Below the pieces are notes generated by a model that searched no databases, was not told the DNA's origin, and was given only the letters and a program-made list of their open reading frames with translations. A stretch of 39,443 nt of DNA from positions 1 through 39,443 of the IMG/VR virus record IMGVR_UViG_3300046694_000207; one strand, given 5' to 3'. Positions 22,830-31,226 of the stretch are shown here, in pieces (the first letter of the stretch is position 1; the number at the start of each line of letters is the position of its first letter). The position numbers were made by a program, and so were the translations under genes. The DNA is from a virus.

Positions 22830-23672
22830 CTAAGAAGCGGTTGTATTGATGATGTTCCCGAACTCGTCAGAGATAACGGTACGGCCCACGATGACCTGTG
22901 CAACGCCTTGCGTCTTTGTGGTCGAAAAGTCGACCATGTATCGAATGTCTCGACGGTACAAACGGGCCTTTTCGCCTAGATCGATTTGCGGGCTATCGTG
23001 ATACGACAGGTGCGCATACAGACCGTCGGGCATGCCAATGCGCGGCATGTCCGCGAGCATTGGATCGATCAGGTTGACGATTTGCGAGCGCTGCACAGAG
23101 GTAGCGGCCCACACGATGATTTGAAACAATCGGGACTGGTTTTTGACGACCTTTACCGCCGTCCCTGTTCCGCCCACTCGTAGCGCCCCAAGGAGCGCGC
23201 CAGAAGGCAGCACAATCGTTTGTCCCGCCGATACCGTACCCGGCACCCCTATTGCGATGACAGCGGCTAGGGCGCTCGCTATGGTGTTCAGCGTGTCAGT
23301 TGCCTGTACCGGGTATGTGTATGGCTCACCATTCACGAACACGGCGCAGTTTTGCTGCGAGTAGGGCGCGGGATTCGTCCCGCCTACTGTGATGACGCGG
23401 CCCACCGCGTTTAGCGTCAGCGTGGGCGCGTTGCTCTTTTGAATTTGCCAGCCTTGCAGATACCGCGTCGTCTTGCGCTCCATCGGGTTCGCATAGATCG
23501 AGATATTTGCAACGCCGTCATATAGATCAGGGTCGAGCGAGGCAGCAGTAGGCCAGCCCTGTCCGATCCGAACAGGGAAGCCCAAAACAGAATTACCGGA
23601 GCCGCCTTGCGGATAGAGCCAGCCAGCGATTAGACCGACTAGCACACTTTGAACGTCTGACAGATCGGCCAT
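22830..23672 (-). CDS. Tail completion / structural protein, 280 aa
   Basis: The protein begins MADLSDVQSVLVGLIAGWLYP and contains GFPVRIGQGWPTAASLDPDL, followed by a beta domain. Its C-terminus (LGEKARLYRRDIRYMVDFSTT) resembles phage tail-terminator or neck proteins found just before the sheath in Burkholderia myophages. It overlaps the previous gene by one base. The specific role is inferred from gene order. Confidence 0.6.
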   Translation of the reverse strand: MADLSDVQSVLVGLIAGWLYPQGGSGNSVLGFPVRIGQGWPTAASLDPDLYDGVANISIYANPMERKTTRYLQGWQIQKSNAPTLTLNAVGRVITVGGTNPAPYSQQNCAVFVNGEPYTYPVQATDTLNTIASALAAVIAIGVPGTVSAGQTIVLPSGALLGALRVGGTGTAVKVVKNQSRLFQIIVWAATSVQRSQIVNLIDPMLADMPRIGMPDGLYAHLSYHDSPQIDLGEKARLYRRDIRYMVDFSTTKTQGVAQVIVGRTVISDEFGNIINTTAS

Positions 23673-24316
23673 TACGTTTGCCCCTGAATTGCGGTTAGGC
23701 GGTAGCCGAGGTCCGTCAGTTCGGCGCTCGAAATGATGTAGCGCCGCCCAATCGTGTCGTAAATCAAATCACCGGAGCGCAGCGTTACGCCGACATACGG
23801 AAACATGACAATCCACCAGGCGTTACGCACGTCGCCGGGTAACACAACCTCGCCCCTTTCCCCCTTTGAACCCTGCAACACCGATGCCGGGAAGCCAGTC
23901 ATTAGCGGCGTCTCATTCGCCGCTGTCGTGCCTTCGTAATCCGTGATCCCGCCGACTTGCGTTTGCAGTTGCGGGCGCGACACATTGATTACCGTGTTGC
24001 ACTCAACGGCGAGAATCGGCAACAGCGGTTGCATTGCTGCGATGTAAAACGTTTTGCCGGGTCCGACGAGGTAATCAAAGACTTGCAACACGCGCCCATC
24101 AGCGAGGCAAAACCATACGGGATTGCCGTACTTGTTCGCTTTGCCGTATTTCATGTCTTGCGCGTTGAAACTGGCGAGTAAAGCAGCATTCAGCGGGGAG
24201 GCGCTAAGGGGGTTTGTGGCCCCTGTGGGGCGATACTGCGCGAAGGGTAGGCCGATGTATTGGGCCGACTTCGCGTAACCGTAGTAGACGCGATCCTGAA
24301 GCGTTAGCCCATCCAT
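23672..24316 (-). CDS. Phage structural (neck/head closure) protein, 214 aa
   Basis: It starts MDGLTLQDRVYYGYAKSAQY and contains GDVRNAWWIVMFPYVGVTLRSGD and DTIGRRYIISSAELTDLG near the end, a beta-barrel like pattern. It lies between the head-tail connector and the tail-completion gene, so it is probably a neck or head-closure subunit. No precise family can be named from sequence alone. Confidence 0.6.
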   Translation of the reverse strand: MDGLTLQDRVYYGYAKSAQYIGLPFAQYRPTGATNPLSASPLNAALLASFNAQDMKYGKANKYGNPVWFCLADGRVLQVFDYLVGPGKTFYIAAMQPLLPILAVECNTVINVSRPQLQTQVGGITDYEGTTAANETPLMTGFPASVLQGSKGERGEVVLPGDVRNAWWIVMFPYVGVTLRSGDLIYDTIGRRYIISSAELTDLGYRLTAIQGQT

Positions 24317-24319
24317 CGA

Positions 24320-24706
24320 TCAAACCTCTAACGTGATGTTCCCGCCGCCCACACTTTGCAATGCGGGGCCAGGCGGGATACCGAAGAAACCACAGAGGCG
24401 GCGACGCGTGTCATCGAACAGCGCGTTGCGGTCCCGTAGTTCGTTCGGGTTGTGAGTCCACACGGCGGCTTGCGCCGTGTCCAGGTTCGCGGACGCGCTA
24501 TAGATCGCCGTTTCCAGCAAGGTAAGCTGAGTCAGGTAATTGGTAATCACCGTCAACTCGTCCGCCGACGCGTTCGCCATGCGGTATTCCATGACCCCGT
24601 ACCACTGGAAAAACCGATAGCCAAACATTTGTACAGCTTGCGCGCCAAACATCGGATAGCCGCAGAACCGCCGACAATCGGTTAGCTGTGCAGAGGTCAG
24701 GGCCAT
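24320..24706 (-). CDS. Head-tail connector-like protein, 128 aa
   Basis: The protein is helical and starts with LTSAQLTDCRRFCGYP, common to head-tail adaptor proteins after the capsid gene in this type of phage. It continues TVITNYLTQLTLLETAIYSA and ends GGGNITLEV. It overlaps the preceding gene by one base (TAATG). It most likely forms the ring under the portal. Confidence 0.65.
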   Translation of the reverse strand: MALTSAQLTDCRRFCGYPMFGAQAVQMFGYRFFQWYGVMEYRMANASADELTVITNYLTQLTLLETAIYSASANLDTAQAAVWTHNPNELRDRNALFDDTRRRLCGFFGIPPGPALQSVGGGNITLEV

Positions 24707-24924
24707 TAGGCCGCCTTGGCTTCAGCCGGAAGAAGGCGCGCGCCGCGTTCGATCAGCAAGGCAATATCAGCCTTGTCCGTGACTACCTCGCCTTGTAGCC
24801 ATGCCTGCAAGTCGCCTGCCTCGTCGTAGAAGCCGTGAGGCGCGGCGAGCGTCACGCTATCCGGCAACACGGTCGAGTCACCAACGGTCTTATCCGCCAC
24901 AACGGCGGGTTTCTTTGTTGCCAT
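24706..24924 (-). CDS. Small capsid-module protein, 72 aa
   Basis: ATG 24924 has GGAG at good spacing and gives MATKKPAVVADKTVGDST ... The frame is open to 24975, but the upstream part overlaps the capsid stop region and lacks a ribosome site. It has an acidic C-terminal half (YDEAGDLQAWLQGEVVTDKADIALL cut by a short turn) and an Ala-rich end. Position suggests a head-module accessory; function unknown. Confidence 0.6.
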   Translation of the reverse strand: MATKKPAVVADKTVGDSTVLPDSVTLAAPHGFYDEAGDLQAWLQGEVVTDKADIALLIERGARLLPAEAKAA

Positions 24925-24975
24925 GTCATACACTCCAACGGAAACAGGGGCCGCCGCAGCAGCCCCCGCGCTCAA

Positions 24976-26286
24976 TTAGAGCGATTCAACGATGACGCCG
25001 CGCTTGAAATACGCATTCGTCGCGGTCGGGATGATTGCCGTATTGGCGGTAATGTCGGTCGGGACGCAGAAGCCGCCGATCCAATACCACGATTGGGCGA
25101 TGATTTGTTGCAGGCGGTCGAGCGGTTCGCGCGTGACCATCGCAACGCCGTTGATGACTTCGATCAGGCCAGCCGCTTGCGGCACATTCGAGTAAGCCGT
25201 ATCCTCGTAATCGCCTTCGATCAGCGCGCCTTGACCGACCACCAAGCAACGGTGAATCGTGCCAGCGCCGAGCGAGTTTTGTTGCGGGCTTTCCGTGGTC
25301 GGGATGAAACGAACGCCCACCATTTCGATGATTTGGCCTTGCTTGTACGCTTCCGAACCATACTGGCCGCGATACAGCAATTGGAATGCCGGGTCTGCGA
25401 ACAGGCCGAGCAATTGGCGGTCATCGATATACGCGTTGTACAGGCCGCGAATGGTCGGAACCTTGTTCGAACGCAGCGTTGCGACGGCTTGCAGAACGAC
25501 CGCGATAGTGAGCGTGTCACCGGCGACCAACGCGGCGGGCGTTGCGCGGTTGTTCGGGCGATAGATCGAGGAACCAACAGCGGCGATAACCGGCTGATTC
25601 GCCGTGCCATCCAGCACCGTGACGTTGGTCGTAAAGGTCAGCGTACCGCTTACGCCGTTCGGTGCGGTCGAGACGTTCGAACCGTCAGCGACAGCGCCCG
25701 AACAGATATACACGTCAGCGCCAACGGTGACCGTCAGCGGGAACGAACTCGACACCGGCACTTGCACGCCGTTCGAAAACGCCGTTTGAAAGCCGCGAAT
25801 GTCGTCCACGTGGACGGTCGTCGCGGGAGCGCCGAGGGTCGTCAGAACGCGGGTGTTACCCGACAGGTACGCGCCGAAAATCGCGTTGCGCGCGAGACGG
25901 TCGAGCGATTGATTGGCCTGCACGCCGTTCGTGTGAGCGTTCGCCAGGAATTGCGAGGCGATACCAACGCCGGACGTGACCATGTTCAAATCCATCGTGT
26001 CGCCGTACATGTTGATGCTCAACACGTATTGCTCGATGGTCCAGCCGGACGGCGTAAGACCGTTGTCCAGGTTGGTGTTTGTGGACGGGTTCAGCGGCGT
26101 CGTAACCGGAGCCTTCAGACCCTTGCGCGTCTTGGTGAGCGTTTCACCGATGTTCGCTTTGAAGATTTCGCGGTCGGCGCAATCGCGGTAAGTCAATTGC
26201 GATTCCAAGCCCGTACCGAATTCGGTAGCAAGCATGCCTTGCTGAATTGCCGGGACGAGTGCAGCGGGAAAATTCTGGATACCCAT
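24976..26286 (-). CDS. Major capsid protein
   Basis: The 436-residue protein follows the scaffold gene and has the features of a HK97-fold coat: an N-terminal arm (GIQNFPAALVPAIQQGML), the E-loop/spine region with LDRLARNAIFGAYLSGN, and a C-terminal P/A domain with IEVINGVAMVTREPLDRLQQ. Between about 170 and 250 there is a Thr/Val/Gly-rich beta insertion (VTVGADVYICSGAVADGSN) that may be an inserted surface domain like that of P22-type coats. A terminator-like hairpin lies immediately upstream. Confidence 0.85.
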   Translation of the reverse strand: MGIQNFPAALVPAIQQGMLATEFGTGLESQLTYRDCADREIFKANIGETLTKTRKGLKAPVTTPLNPSTNTNLDNGLTPSGWTIEQYVLSINMYGDTMDLNMVTSGVGIASQFLANAHTNGVQANQSLDRLARNAIFGAYLSGNTRVLTTLGAPATTVHVDDIRGFQTAFSNGVQVPVSSSFPLTVTVGADVYICSGAVADGSNVSTAPNGVSGTLTFTTNVTVLDGTANQPVIAAVGSSIYRPNNRATPAALVAGDTLTIAVVLQAVATLRSNKVPTIRGLYNAYIDDRQLLGLFADPAFQLLYRGQYGSEAYKQGQIIEMVGVRFIPTTESPQQNSLGAGTIHRCLVVGQGALIEGDYEDTAYSNVPQAAGLIEVINGVAMVTREPLDRLQQIIAQSWYWIGGFCVPTDITANTAIIPTATNAYFKRGVIVESL

Positions 26287-26302
26287 TTGGGAGCCTTAAA
26301 AA

Positions 26303-26329
26303 GCAAACGGCCCGCACATTGGCGGGCCG
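26303..26329 (-). terminator. Intercistronic terminator before capsid
   Basis: Minus strand: CGGCCCGC-caatgt-GCGGGCCG (26329-26308) followed by TTTGCTTTTT. It separates the scaffold and major capsid genes. Confidence 0.75.
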
Positions 26330-26362
26330 CTATTGGTTTGGAGAACTACTGAGGAACGGGCT

Positions 26363-26953
26363 TTACTGCTTGCGCGAGTCAGCCAAGTACGCCTTCTTGT
26401 GAGCCTCGTATTCGGCGGGCGTCATCTTGCGAACGTCTACCGGCTTGCCATCATTGACAGGCGGTTTCTTTTCGGTGTTCGACGTGTTCGACGTGCTGAA
26501 CAGATACGGCTTGGACTTCTTCGCGGCTTCGAAAAGCTCGTCCGCGCCGACTACGTTGCCTTCCGCGTCGAGCTTCACGCCCGACAGGTCAAGCACCTTC
26601 AGCGCGTCCGTCACGTCAACCACGCCGTGACCCTTGGCGATTGCCTTCAGTTCGGCGCGCAAGACGCGTTCATTTGCGGCGCTTTCCGCCTTTGTGACGC
26701 GCTCGGTTGCTGCGGCTTCTGCCGCCGTGAGTTTGTCGGTCAGTTCCTTGTGCGTGCCGGTTGCCTCGCTGTGCTTGAGACGCCAGGTTTTGGCTTCCTC
26801 GCGCAGTTCGGTAACGTAGGTTTGCGAGAACATCTGTTCCTTCGCGGGGGGAGTGCCACCGCCGCCACCACCGCCGCCGTTGTCATCGTCCGCGCTGAAG
26901 CGGAAAAGATTGGACATGCCGAGCAACATGGAAAGGAGGGAGGAAATACGCAT
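26363..26953 (-). CDS. Capsid scaffolding protein
   Basis: The 196-residue acidic, helical protein has the typical scaffold layout: an N-terminal low-complexity linker with eight glycines (residues about 26-33), a long coiled-coil (about 45-105: HKELTDKLTAAEAAATERV) and a basic C-terminal segment (TPAEYEAHKKAYLADSRKQ) that binds coat protein. It lies between portal and capsid genes. The start is uncertain: ATGs at 26953, 26929 and 26917 all lack a good ribosome site. Confidence 0.8.
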   Translation of the reverse strand: MRISSLLSMLLGMSNLFRFSADDDNGGGGGGGGTPPAKEQMFSQTYVTELREEAKTWRLKHSEATGTHKELTDKLTAAEAAATERVTKAESAANERVLRAELKAIAKGHGVVDVTDALKVLDLSGVKLDAEGNVVGADELFEAAKKSKPYLFSTSNTSNTEKKPPVNDGKPVDVRKMTPAEYEAHKKAYLADSRKQ

Positions 26954-26992
26954 GGTTTTGGTTTCGAGCTTCAGCCCGTTCCGTTTGAAATG

Positions 26993-27016
26993 AAAAAGGC
27001 CCGCATCAAGCGAGCC
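26993..27016 (-). terminator. Intercistronic terminator after portal
   Basis: Minus strand: GGCTCGC-ttgat-GCGGGCC (27016-26998, one T-G pair) followed by TTTTTCA. Nearly the same sequence as the hairpin at 12435-12452. Confidence 0.75.
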
Positions 27017-27062
27017 GGTTTAGTGACAGGGGTATCCCTGTTTGCGCCATCGGGCGCGGTTG

Positions 27063-28547
27063 CTAGTTGCCTGTGTTATCAGGAACCGGCTTCGCTACTG
27101 CGAGCGCGACCTGTGCGGCTTGAGCCGCTTCCGCGTCCGCTTTGATGCGACCTAATTCCGCTATTGCGTCGTCAACCTCAATATCGAACTGAGGCAGAAT
27201 TGATTTAGTGGCGGTTTCCTTCGAAATGAGCCCGGAGCCAGTCAGCGCAACCAGGTACGTTGATTCATTCACCTTGTCCGCCCATGTCGGCGCGTACCAT
27301 GCGGGCCATTGCAGCCCGATAGGCTTACCCGTAGGGATAGGCTTAAGCGCGTTTTGCTCGCTATCGACAAGCGAATACTTGTTCGATGCAAGCACAACCA
27401 TTTTCAGGAGTTGGCGCAAACCCTTTTCGCCGTAGGAAATGCGAAGCTTGTCAGCGAGCCAGATAAGAGCCTGATTCATTAACTCCATTGCGCGGCCCGA
27501 TTGAGCCGCCGCGATCTTGTCCGCGTCCGCCTTGTTGCCGTGGATCGATTCGAGCGCGAACTGGCGAGCATTCTTGCAAAATTCAATCAGCGCGTCCGTG
27601 CTACCGCCCGACATTTCCAAAAGCTTCGCGTCGCCGTCTTTGTCGACAACAATAGCGGTCCCGGCACCCTTCAGCATCGATCCGCCGCCACCTTGCGCGG
27701 GCTCTTTGATAATCAGCGTGGGGTCACTCGCATACTTCAGCGCGCGCCCGCCTTGCGACAGCAGGTAATCGATTTCGATGTTTGTATCGATCGCCAGGGC
27801 GAACGTGCATTTACCGTCGATTTCGTCACCGCCCGGAAGGTTTTTAATCCATACCATCGGGACGACGCCAAAGTCGTGGTTGACGCTCTTTTTGTCGTCG
27901 CGGGTCGGCGCGAAGTCGTCCGGGTATTCACCCTTCACAAGCCAGGGCACGAACCAGTTTTCCGATTTGGCATCCCATGTCCATTGCACCCAATGATCAG
28001 ATGCAAGGTCATCGGCTTTTACTTCGTAACCCATCGCCTTAACGGCGTATCCGGTCGTCTTGTACTTTTCGGTGACGAGTTGCAGCGTGTCCGGCGCGTT
28101 TGGATCCCATGTCGGCGTCAGGTATTGCGTCTGCATGACCTTGAAAAACATGCGGTTGCTCAATACCTGCAAGTGAATGCACACTGAACCGACACTACCG
28201 CGAGTCGCGGCGTCAATCATGACCTCGTTTAGATTGCAATCCTTCACAATCGCGGCGAGTGATTCAGCAACTTCCGGCGTCTCGCACGTGGCGGCCGGGA
28301 AATGTTCCTCGCTGAACAGCAGCCCTACAGAGTCGTCCACAACAGCCGCGCACAAGGCGTAACGCACAGAAGGGCGGCGTTTGCGCAGCGGTATATATTC
28401 GTCAGCAGGGCTCTTTTCAGTGTGGAAAGAGTAGGGCAGCGCGTCATACTGTGTTCCGTCCAGAATCGAGTTGAGGCAACCGATGTCAAAAGCGCGTTGA
28501 GGTAAATCCTTGTCTCGCGTGCGCTCCTGTTTGAGTGTCATCCACAT
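27063..28547 (-). CDS. Portal protein (DUF4055-like)
   Basis: The 494-residue protein lies directly after the large terminase. It contains the portal-type segments DEYIPLRKRRPSVRYAL, VMIDAATRGSVGSVCIHLQ, FGVVPMVWIKNLPGGDEIDG and a Gln-rich helix KIAAAQSGRAMELMNQALIWLAD before the C-terminal acidic tail. The portal forms the dodecameric channel for DNA entry and exit. No clear ribosome site precedes ATG 28547; ATG 28541 is an alternative start two codons downstream. Confidence 0.85.
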   Translation of the reverse strand: MWMTLKQERTRDKDLPQRAFDIGCLNSILDGTQYDALPYSFHTEKSPADEYIPLRKRRPSVRYALCAAVVDDSVGLLFSEEHFPAATCETPEVAESLAAIVKDCNLNEVMIDAATRGSVGSVCIHLQVLSNRMFFKVMQTQYLTPTWDPNAPDTLQLVTEKYKTTGYAVKAMGYEVKADDLASDHWVQWTWDAKSENWFVPWLVKGEYPDDFAPTRDDKKSVNHDFGVVPMVWIKNLPGGDEIDGKCTFALAIDTNIEIDYLLSQGGRALKYASDPTLIIKEPAQGGGGSMLKGAGTAIVVDKDGDAKLLEMSGGSTDALIEFCKNARQFALESIHGNKADADKIAAAQSGRAMELMNQALIWLADKLRISYGEKGLRQLLKMVVLASNKYSLVDSEQNALKPIPTGKPIGLQWPAWYAPTWADKVNESTYLVALTGSGLISKETATKSILPQFDIEVDDAIAELGRIKADAEAAQAAQVALAVAKPVPDNTGN

Positions 28548-28629
28548 GTGCGGGGCTCAGAAAGGCACCGCCGCGCCCCTGGTTAGGTGCGGGCGGTACG
28601 TGGGTAGCTGGGGGAGTGTTGCGAAGGCG

Positions 28630-30003
28630 TCAGCGGCTCATGTGTCCGACATGCTCACGTCGAGCCGGGACATACACGAACTTGGTGAAGAGGTAATAGC
28701 CGATAGCGTCCGGCACGTGATCGAAGCCTAGTTCTTTGTCCGGCTCGTTCGTGCCTTCCTTGTAGGTCAATTGCTCAAGGCATTTAATCGTCTCTTTGCA
28801 TGACGGGTCGACAAAATAATGTCGCTTGCCGTCCGCCGAGCGAATGCGCCCATTAACGTAGTTGACGCGATCCCGAATCAGCGGGTGCGCGTCCATCGCA
28901 ATGACGCGGAAGTTATACGGCGCGCCGCGCAGTATCGATATATCTGTTTTGCCTTGCGCGCTTGTCTTGCGTTGCGCGCCAGCAGGATCGGGATAGATCG
29001 TAATGTGCGACACGTCAGGCTGTGTCGGGTCGAATCCGGTTTTACCGTAGGCCGCCAGCAGCACGCCCGCCATTTCGTCAGTGTTTGACGTGGGGATTAC
29101 GTGTTCAGCGATTGCCCATATTTCGCCGTTCGGTTGCTCCTGATGGACGACCGCCGACATGGGATTAACGTTGAAATCCATGCCGACATGGATTGGTAAA
29201 GCCGGATTGTATTTACACGCTTTGACCGACTCGCGGCGATGGAAATCGTAATAGACGCGACCGCTGTAATTCTCAAAAGAACCCTCGTATTCCTGTCGGA
29301 ACGTTCGCGGGTCGAGCGTGCGGCGCGCGGCTTCGACTTCTTCAGGCGGTACGTTGCCGCCTTGGACTGACGTATAGAGCCAGCTTTTATGATCCGGCTC
29401 GCCACCTTCCTGACCTGCAACATACGAGTCATAGCAGTGATTGAATCCCTTCGGCGTTCCGATTCTTAGGCAATGCCCGCCCACGTACTTGACGCCATCA
29501 ATTTCGTATTTGCAGGTGGATAGCATCGGGCGTAAGACTTCTTGCCATGCTTCATAGGGACAATCGGCCCACTCGTCCACCAACACGAAAAACAGGCCAG
29601 AACCGCGCAAGTTGTCGAATTCGTTGAGTCCGACAATTCGAATAATGTGGCCGGTTTTGAGCAGAATGAAGCACTCCGACTCATTGGGCTTTCCGTCCAT
29701 CCATTCTCGCGGAATAGCTCGCTTAAGACGACGCCAGAAAACACGTTTAGCCTGCTTGAACGTGGGCGCTGCATACCAAATCTCGTCATCGGGGGAGACG
29801 TTCCAGCGGGCCGCCAATTGGGCCGCTCGACGCATTTCCTTAGCCCCGAGAAAAGTCTTGCCGAAACGACGCCCGCACACAGCGTCTCGAAAGCGCGCCT
29901 TTGGTTGCCATCCCCATGCATAGATATTCGCCTGTTTCGGGGTTAGTTGGATCGACTCGAAAACGCTGTTCGGGCCTACTGGCCGCTTCTTTGTTTTCGC
30001 CAT
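28630..30003 (-). CDS. terL: Terminase large subunit
   Basis: The 457-residue packaging motor has Walker A at residues 44-50 (GRRFGKT), Walker B FFVLVDEWAD near 140, an ATPase coupling region LRIGTPKGF, and the C-terminal RNase H-like nuclease with GMDFNVNP, YPDPAG and DHVPDAIGYY acidic residues. It cuts and translocates phage DNA into the prohead. The start overlaps the small subunit stop by one base (TGATG). Confidence 0.95.
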   Translation of the reverse strand: MAKTKKRPVGPNSVFESIQLTPKQANIYAWGWQPKARFRDAVCGRRFGKTFLGAKEMRRAAQLAARWNVSPDDEIWYAAPTFKQAKRVFWRRLKRAIPREWMDGKPNESECFILLKTGHIIRIVGLNEFDNLRGSGLFFVLVDEWADCPYEAWQEVLRPMLSTCKYEIDGVKYVGGHCLRIGTPKGFNHCYDSYVAGQEGGEPDHKSWLYTSVQGGNVPPEEVEAARRTLDPRTFRQEYEGSFENYSGRVYYDFHRRESVKACKYNPALPIHVGMDFNVNPMSAVVHQEQPNGEIWAIAEHVIPTSNTDEMAGVLLAAYGKTGFDPTQPDVSHITIYPDPAGAQRKTSAQGKTDISILRGAPYNFRVIAMDAHPLIRDRVNYVNGRIRSADGKRHYFVDPSCKETIKCLEQLTYKEGTNEPDKELGFDHVPDAIGYYLFTKFVYVPARREHVGHMSR

Positions 30004-30536
30004 CAGAGAATCGGCTTATCAGGGATAGGCTCGTCAGGCGCGATGAACGTATCCGTTCGCGTTAGACCGTCATCCGCTCCGCTACCGCCGTTCAATTCGA
30101 GCAGTTCGGCGCGGAGCTTTTCAAGCGATCCGATACGCGCCGTCAGGCGGTCTATGTGCGCGCCATAGTCCACGCGCTCGTACACGTGTTCATCGCCTGC
30201 CGTGAATTCGGTTGCTTCGCGGTCGTGATACTTCTGCAATTCGAGCCCGTTATGCGCGTTCTCTGCTGCGGCGTTCTGTGCCTCAAGCGTCCGATGTAGC
30301 TGCAACCGGACAAGCGATAGCTCGTCATCCACCGACCCAACAGAGCGGCGCATTTCGGCGTGTATCTCGCGCTCATGCTCGCGCACCGTGCGGCCATAAA
30401 TGCCGTGCTTGACGCTGTTTTGGTTGTCCGGCACGCCAGGGCTGTCTTTGCCGTGCATCTTGCAGCGGCCATTTTTACCGGCAGGGGCTTTGCAAGGCGC
30501 GCCCGAGCGGGTTTTTGCGCCGCATTGGGTCCGCAT
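30003..30536 (-). CDS. terS: Terminase small subunit-like, zinc-binding N-terminus
   Basis: The 177-residue protein immediately precedes TerL. It begins with a Cys/His cluster (C5, C15, C25, H28: CGAKTRSGAPCKAP, NGRCKMHG) known from small terminase subunits of this type, then a DNA-binding/oligomerisation region with coiled coil (HIDRLTARIGSLEKLRAEL) and an acidic tail. It recognises phage DNA for packaging. It starts the late operon; CGGAGA precedes the ATG. The divergent promoter P5 lies within 24-51 bp. Confidence 0.75.
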   Translation of the reverse strand: MRTQCGAKTRSGAPCKAPAGKNGRCKMHGKDSPGVPDNQNSVKHGIYGRTVREHEREIHAEMRRSVGSVDDELSLVRLQLHRTLEAQNAAAENAHNGLELQKYHDREATEFTAGDEHVYERVDYGAHIDRLTARIGSLEKLRAELLELNGGSGADDGLTRTDTFIAPDEPIPDKPIL

Positions 30537-30559
30537 TGGAAAATCTCCGAAAAAAGTAC

Positions 30560-30587
30560 TTGACGAATGCTACCCGCAGAGTAGTAT
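30560..30587 (+). promoter_or_regulatory. P5: operator-overlapped promoter
   Basis: -35 TTGACG (30560-30565), 16-bp spacer, -10 TAGTAT (30582-30587). Operator CTACCCGCAGAGTAG at 30570-30584. It lies between divergent TerS and the plus-strand accessory operon, so a bound repressor could also affect the late operon start. No clear late promoter was found on the minus strand here. Confidence 0.8.
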
Positions 30588-30610
30588 TCAGGCATCAACA
30601 GGAGCAACAC

Positions 30611-30772
30611 ATGTCACTCGCAACGATTGGTTTCAAATTCCTTATGTGCCCGTCGCGCCGCAAAGGCGTTTGGTATCACCCGGCAGAAGCGCGGGCGCAT
30701 ATCGCTGCGGGATGGACGGATTGCACCGGCATGACTGACGCCGAATATGACGCCTTCATGGGTGTTGCATGA
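30611..30772 (+). CDS. Hypothetical protein, 53 aa
   Basis: First gene after P5; AGGAG precedes ATG 30611 and longer starts would cross the promoter. The product MSLATIGFKFLMCPSRRKGV ... ends TDAEYDAFMGVA. It looks like a small globular phage protein. The stop is coupled to the next start by ATGA. Confidence 0.6.
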   Translation: MSLATIGFKFLMCPSRRKGVWYHPAEARAHIAAGWTDCTGMTDAEYDAFMGVA

Positions 30773-30981
30773 AACCGGCAGAGCGGGAAGCGTGGAACGC
30801 CCGGACGCCGGTCGTGACCGTCACCGAGTATTGCGACACGTGCAAGACGCTTCAGCCTGGCGTGAAACTGAATTTCAACAAGTATCCGCGCCTTGAATCG
30901 AAGTGCTGCGGAAAGTGCTGGCAAGTCGCATTGCGCGAGGCGCAAACGGCACACGACTACTACACCGACTTTGGCATATGA
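30769..30981 (+). CDS. Zinc-ribbon-like small protein, 70 aa
   Basis: Cys pairs at C22-x2-C25 (YCDTCKTL) and C46/C47-x2-C50 (CCGKCWQ) suggest a zinc ribbon. It is coupled to both neighbours by ATGA overlaps. A DNA- or protein-binding adaptor is possible; unknown role. Confidence 0.6.
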   Translation: MKPAEREAWNARTPVVTVTEYCDTCKTLQPGVKLNFNKYPRLESKCCGKCWQVALREAQTAHDYYTDFGI

Positions 30982-31226
30982 GCATTGCATCTGAATTCGC
31001 GGAGCGCGCCAAGCGCATCCGCCTGGTACGTGGCCTTGACCAATACCAACTAGCCGATATGTGCGGCGTCAGTCAGAACACGATTTCCAACGCCGAATCC
31101 GGCAGCAGCGCGCCGGGATTCATGACGCTTGTACTCATGGCGCGGGCGCTCGATGTTTCTCTCGACTATCTGTGCCTTGGCATGGTCGGTCAATCCTTTA
31201 AACACACGCAGAAGGAACTAGCATGA
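30978..31226 (+). CDS. XRE-family helix-turn-helix regulator
   Basis: The 82-residue protein contains a full XRE/Cro-CI type HTH: ERAKRIRLVRGLDQYQLADMCG, recognition helix VSQNTISNAESG and MTLVLMARALDVSLDYLCLG. There is no C-terminal peptidase or oligomerisation domain, so it is Cro-like rather than a full CI. It is coupled on both sides by ATGA overlaps in the P5 operon. It is the best visible candidate for a factor binding one of the two operator palindromes, but nothing proves this. Confidence 0.85.
   Translation: MSIASEFAERAKRIRLVRGLDQYQLADMCGVSQNTISNAESGSSAPGFMTLVLMARALDVSLDYLCLGMVGQSFKHTQKELA

Noticed and set aside
24835-26352. 505-codon open frame on the plus strand opposite the major capsid gene
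   Set aside because: It is a shadow of the high-GC codon bias of the capsid gene: Arg/Gln/Val/Asp-rich, no ribosome site, no domain, and it crosses several minus-strand genes.
30152-30610. 152-codon minus-strand frame overlapping the small terminase gene
   Set aside because: It runs through promoter P5 and is a frame-shifted copy of the TerS coding region with unnatural composition.
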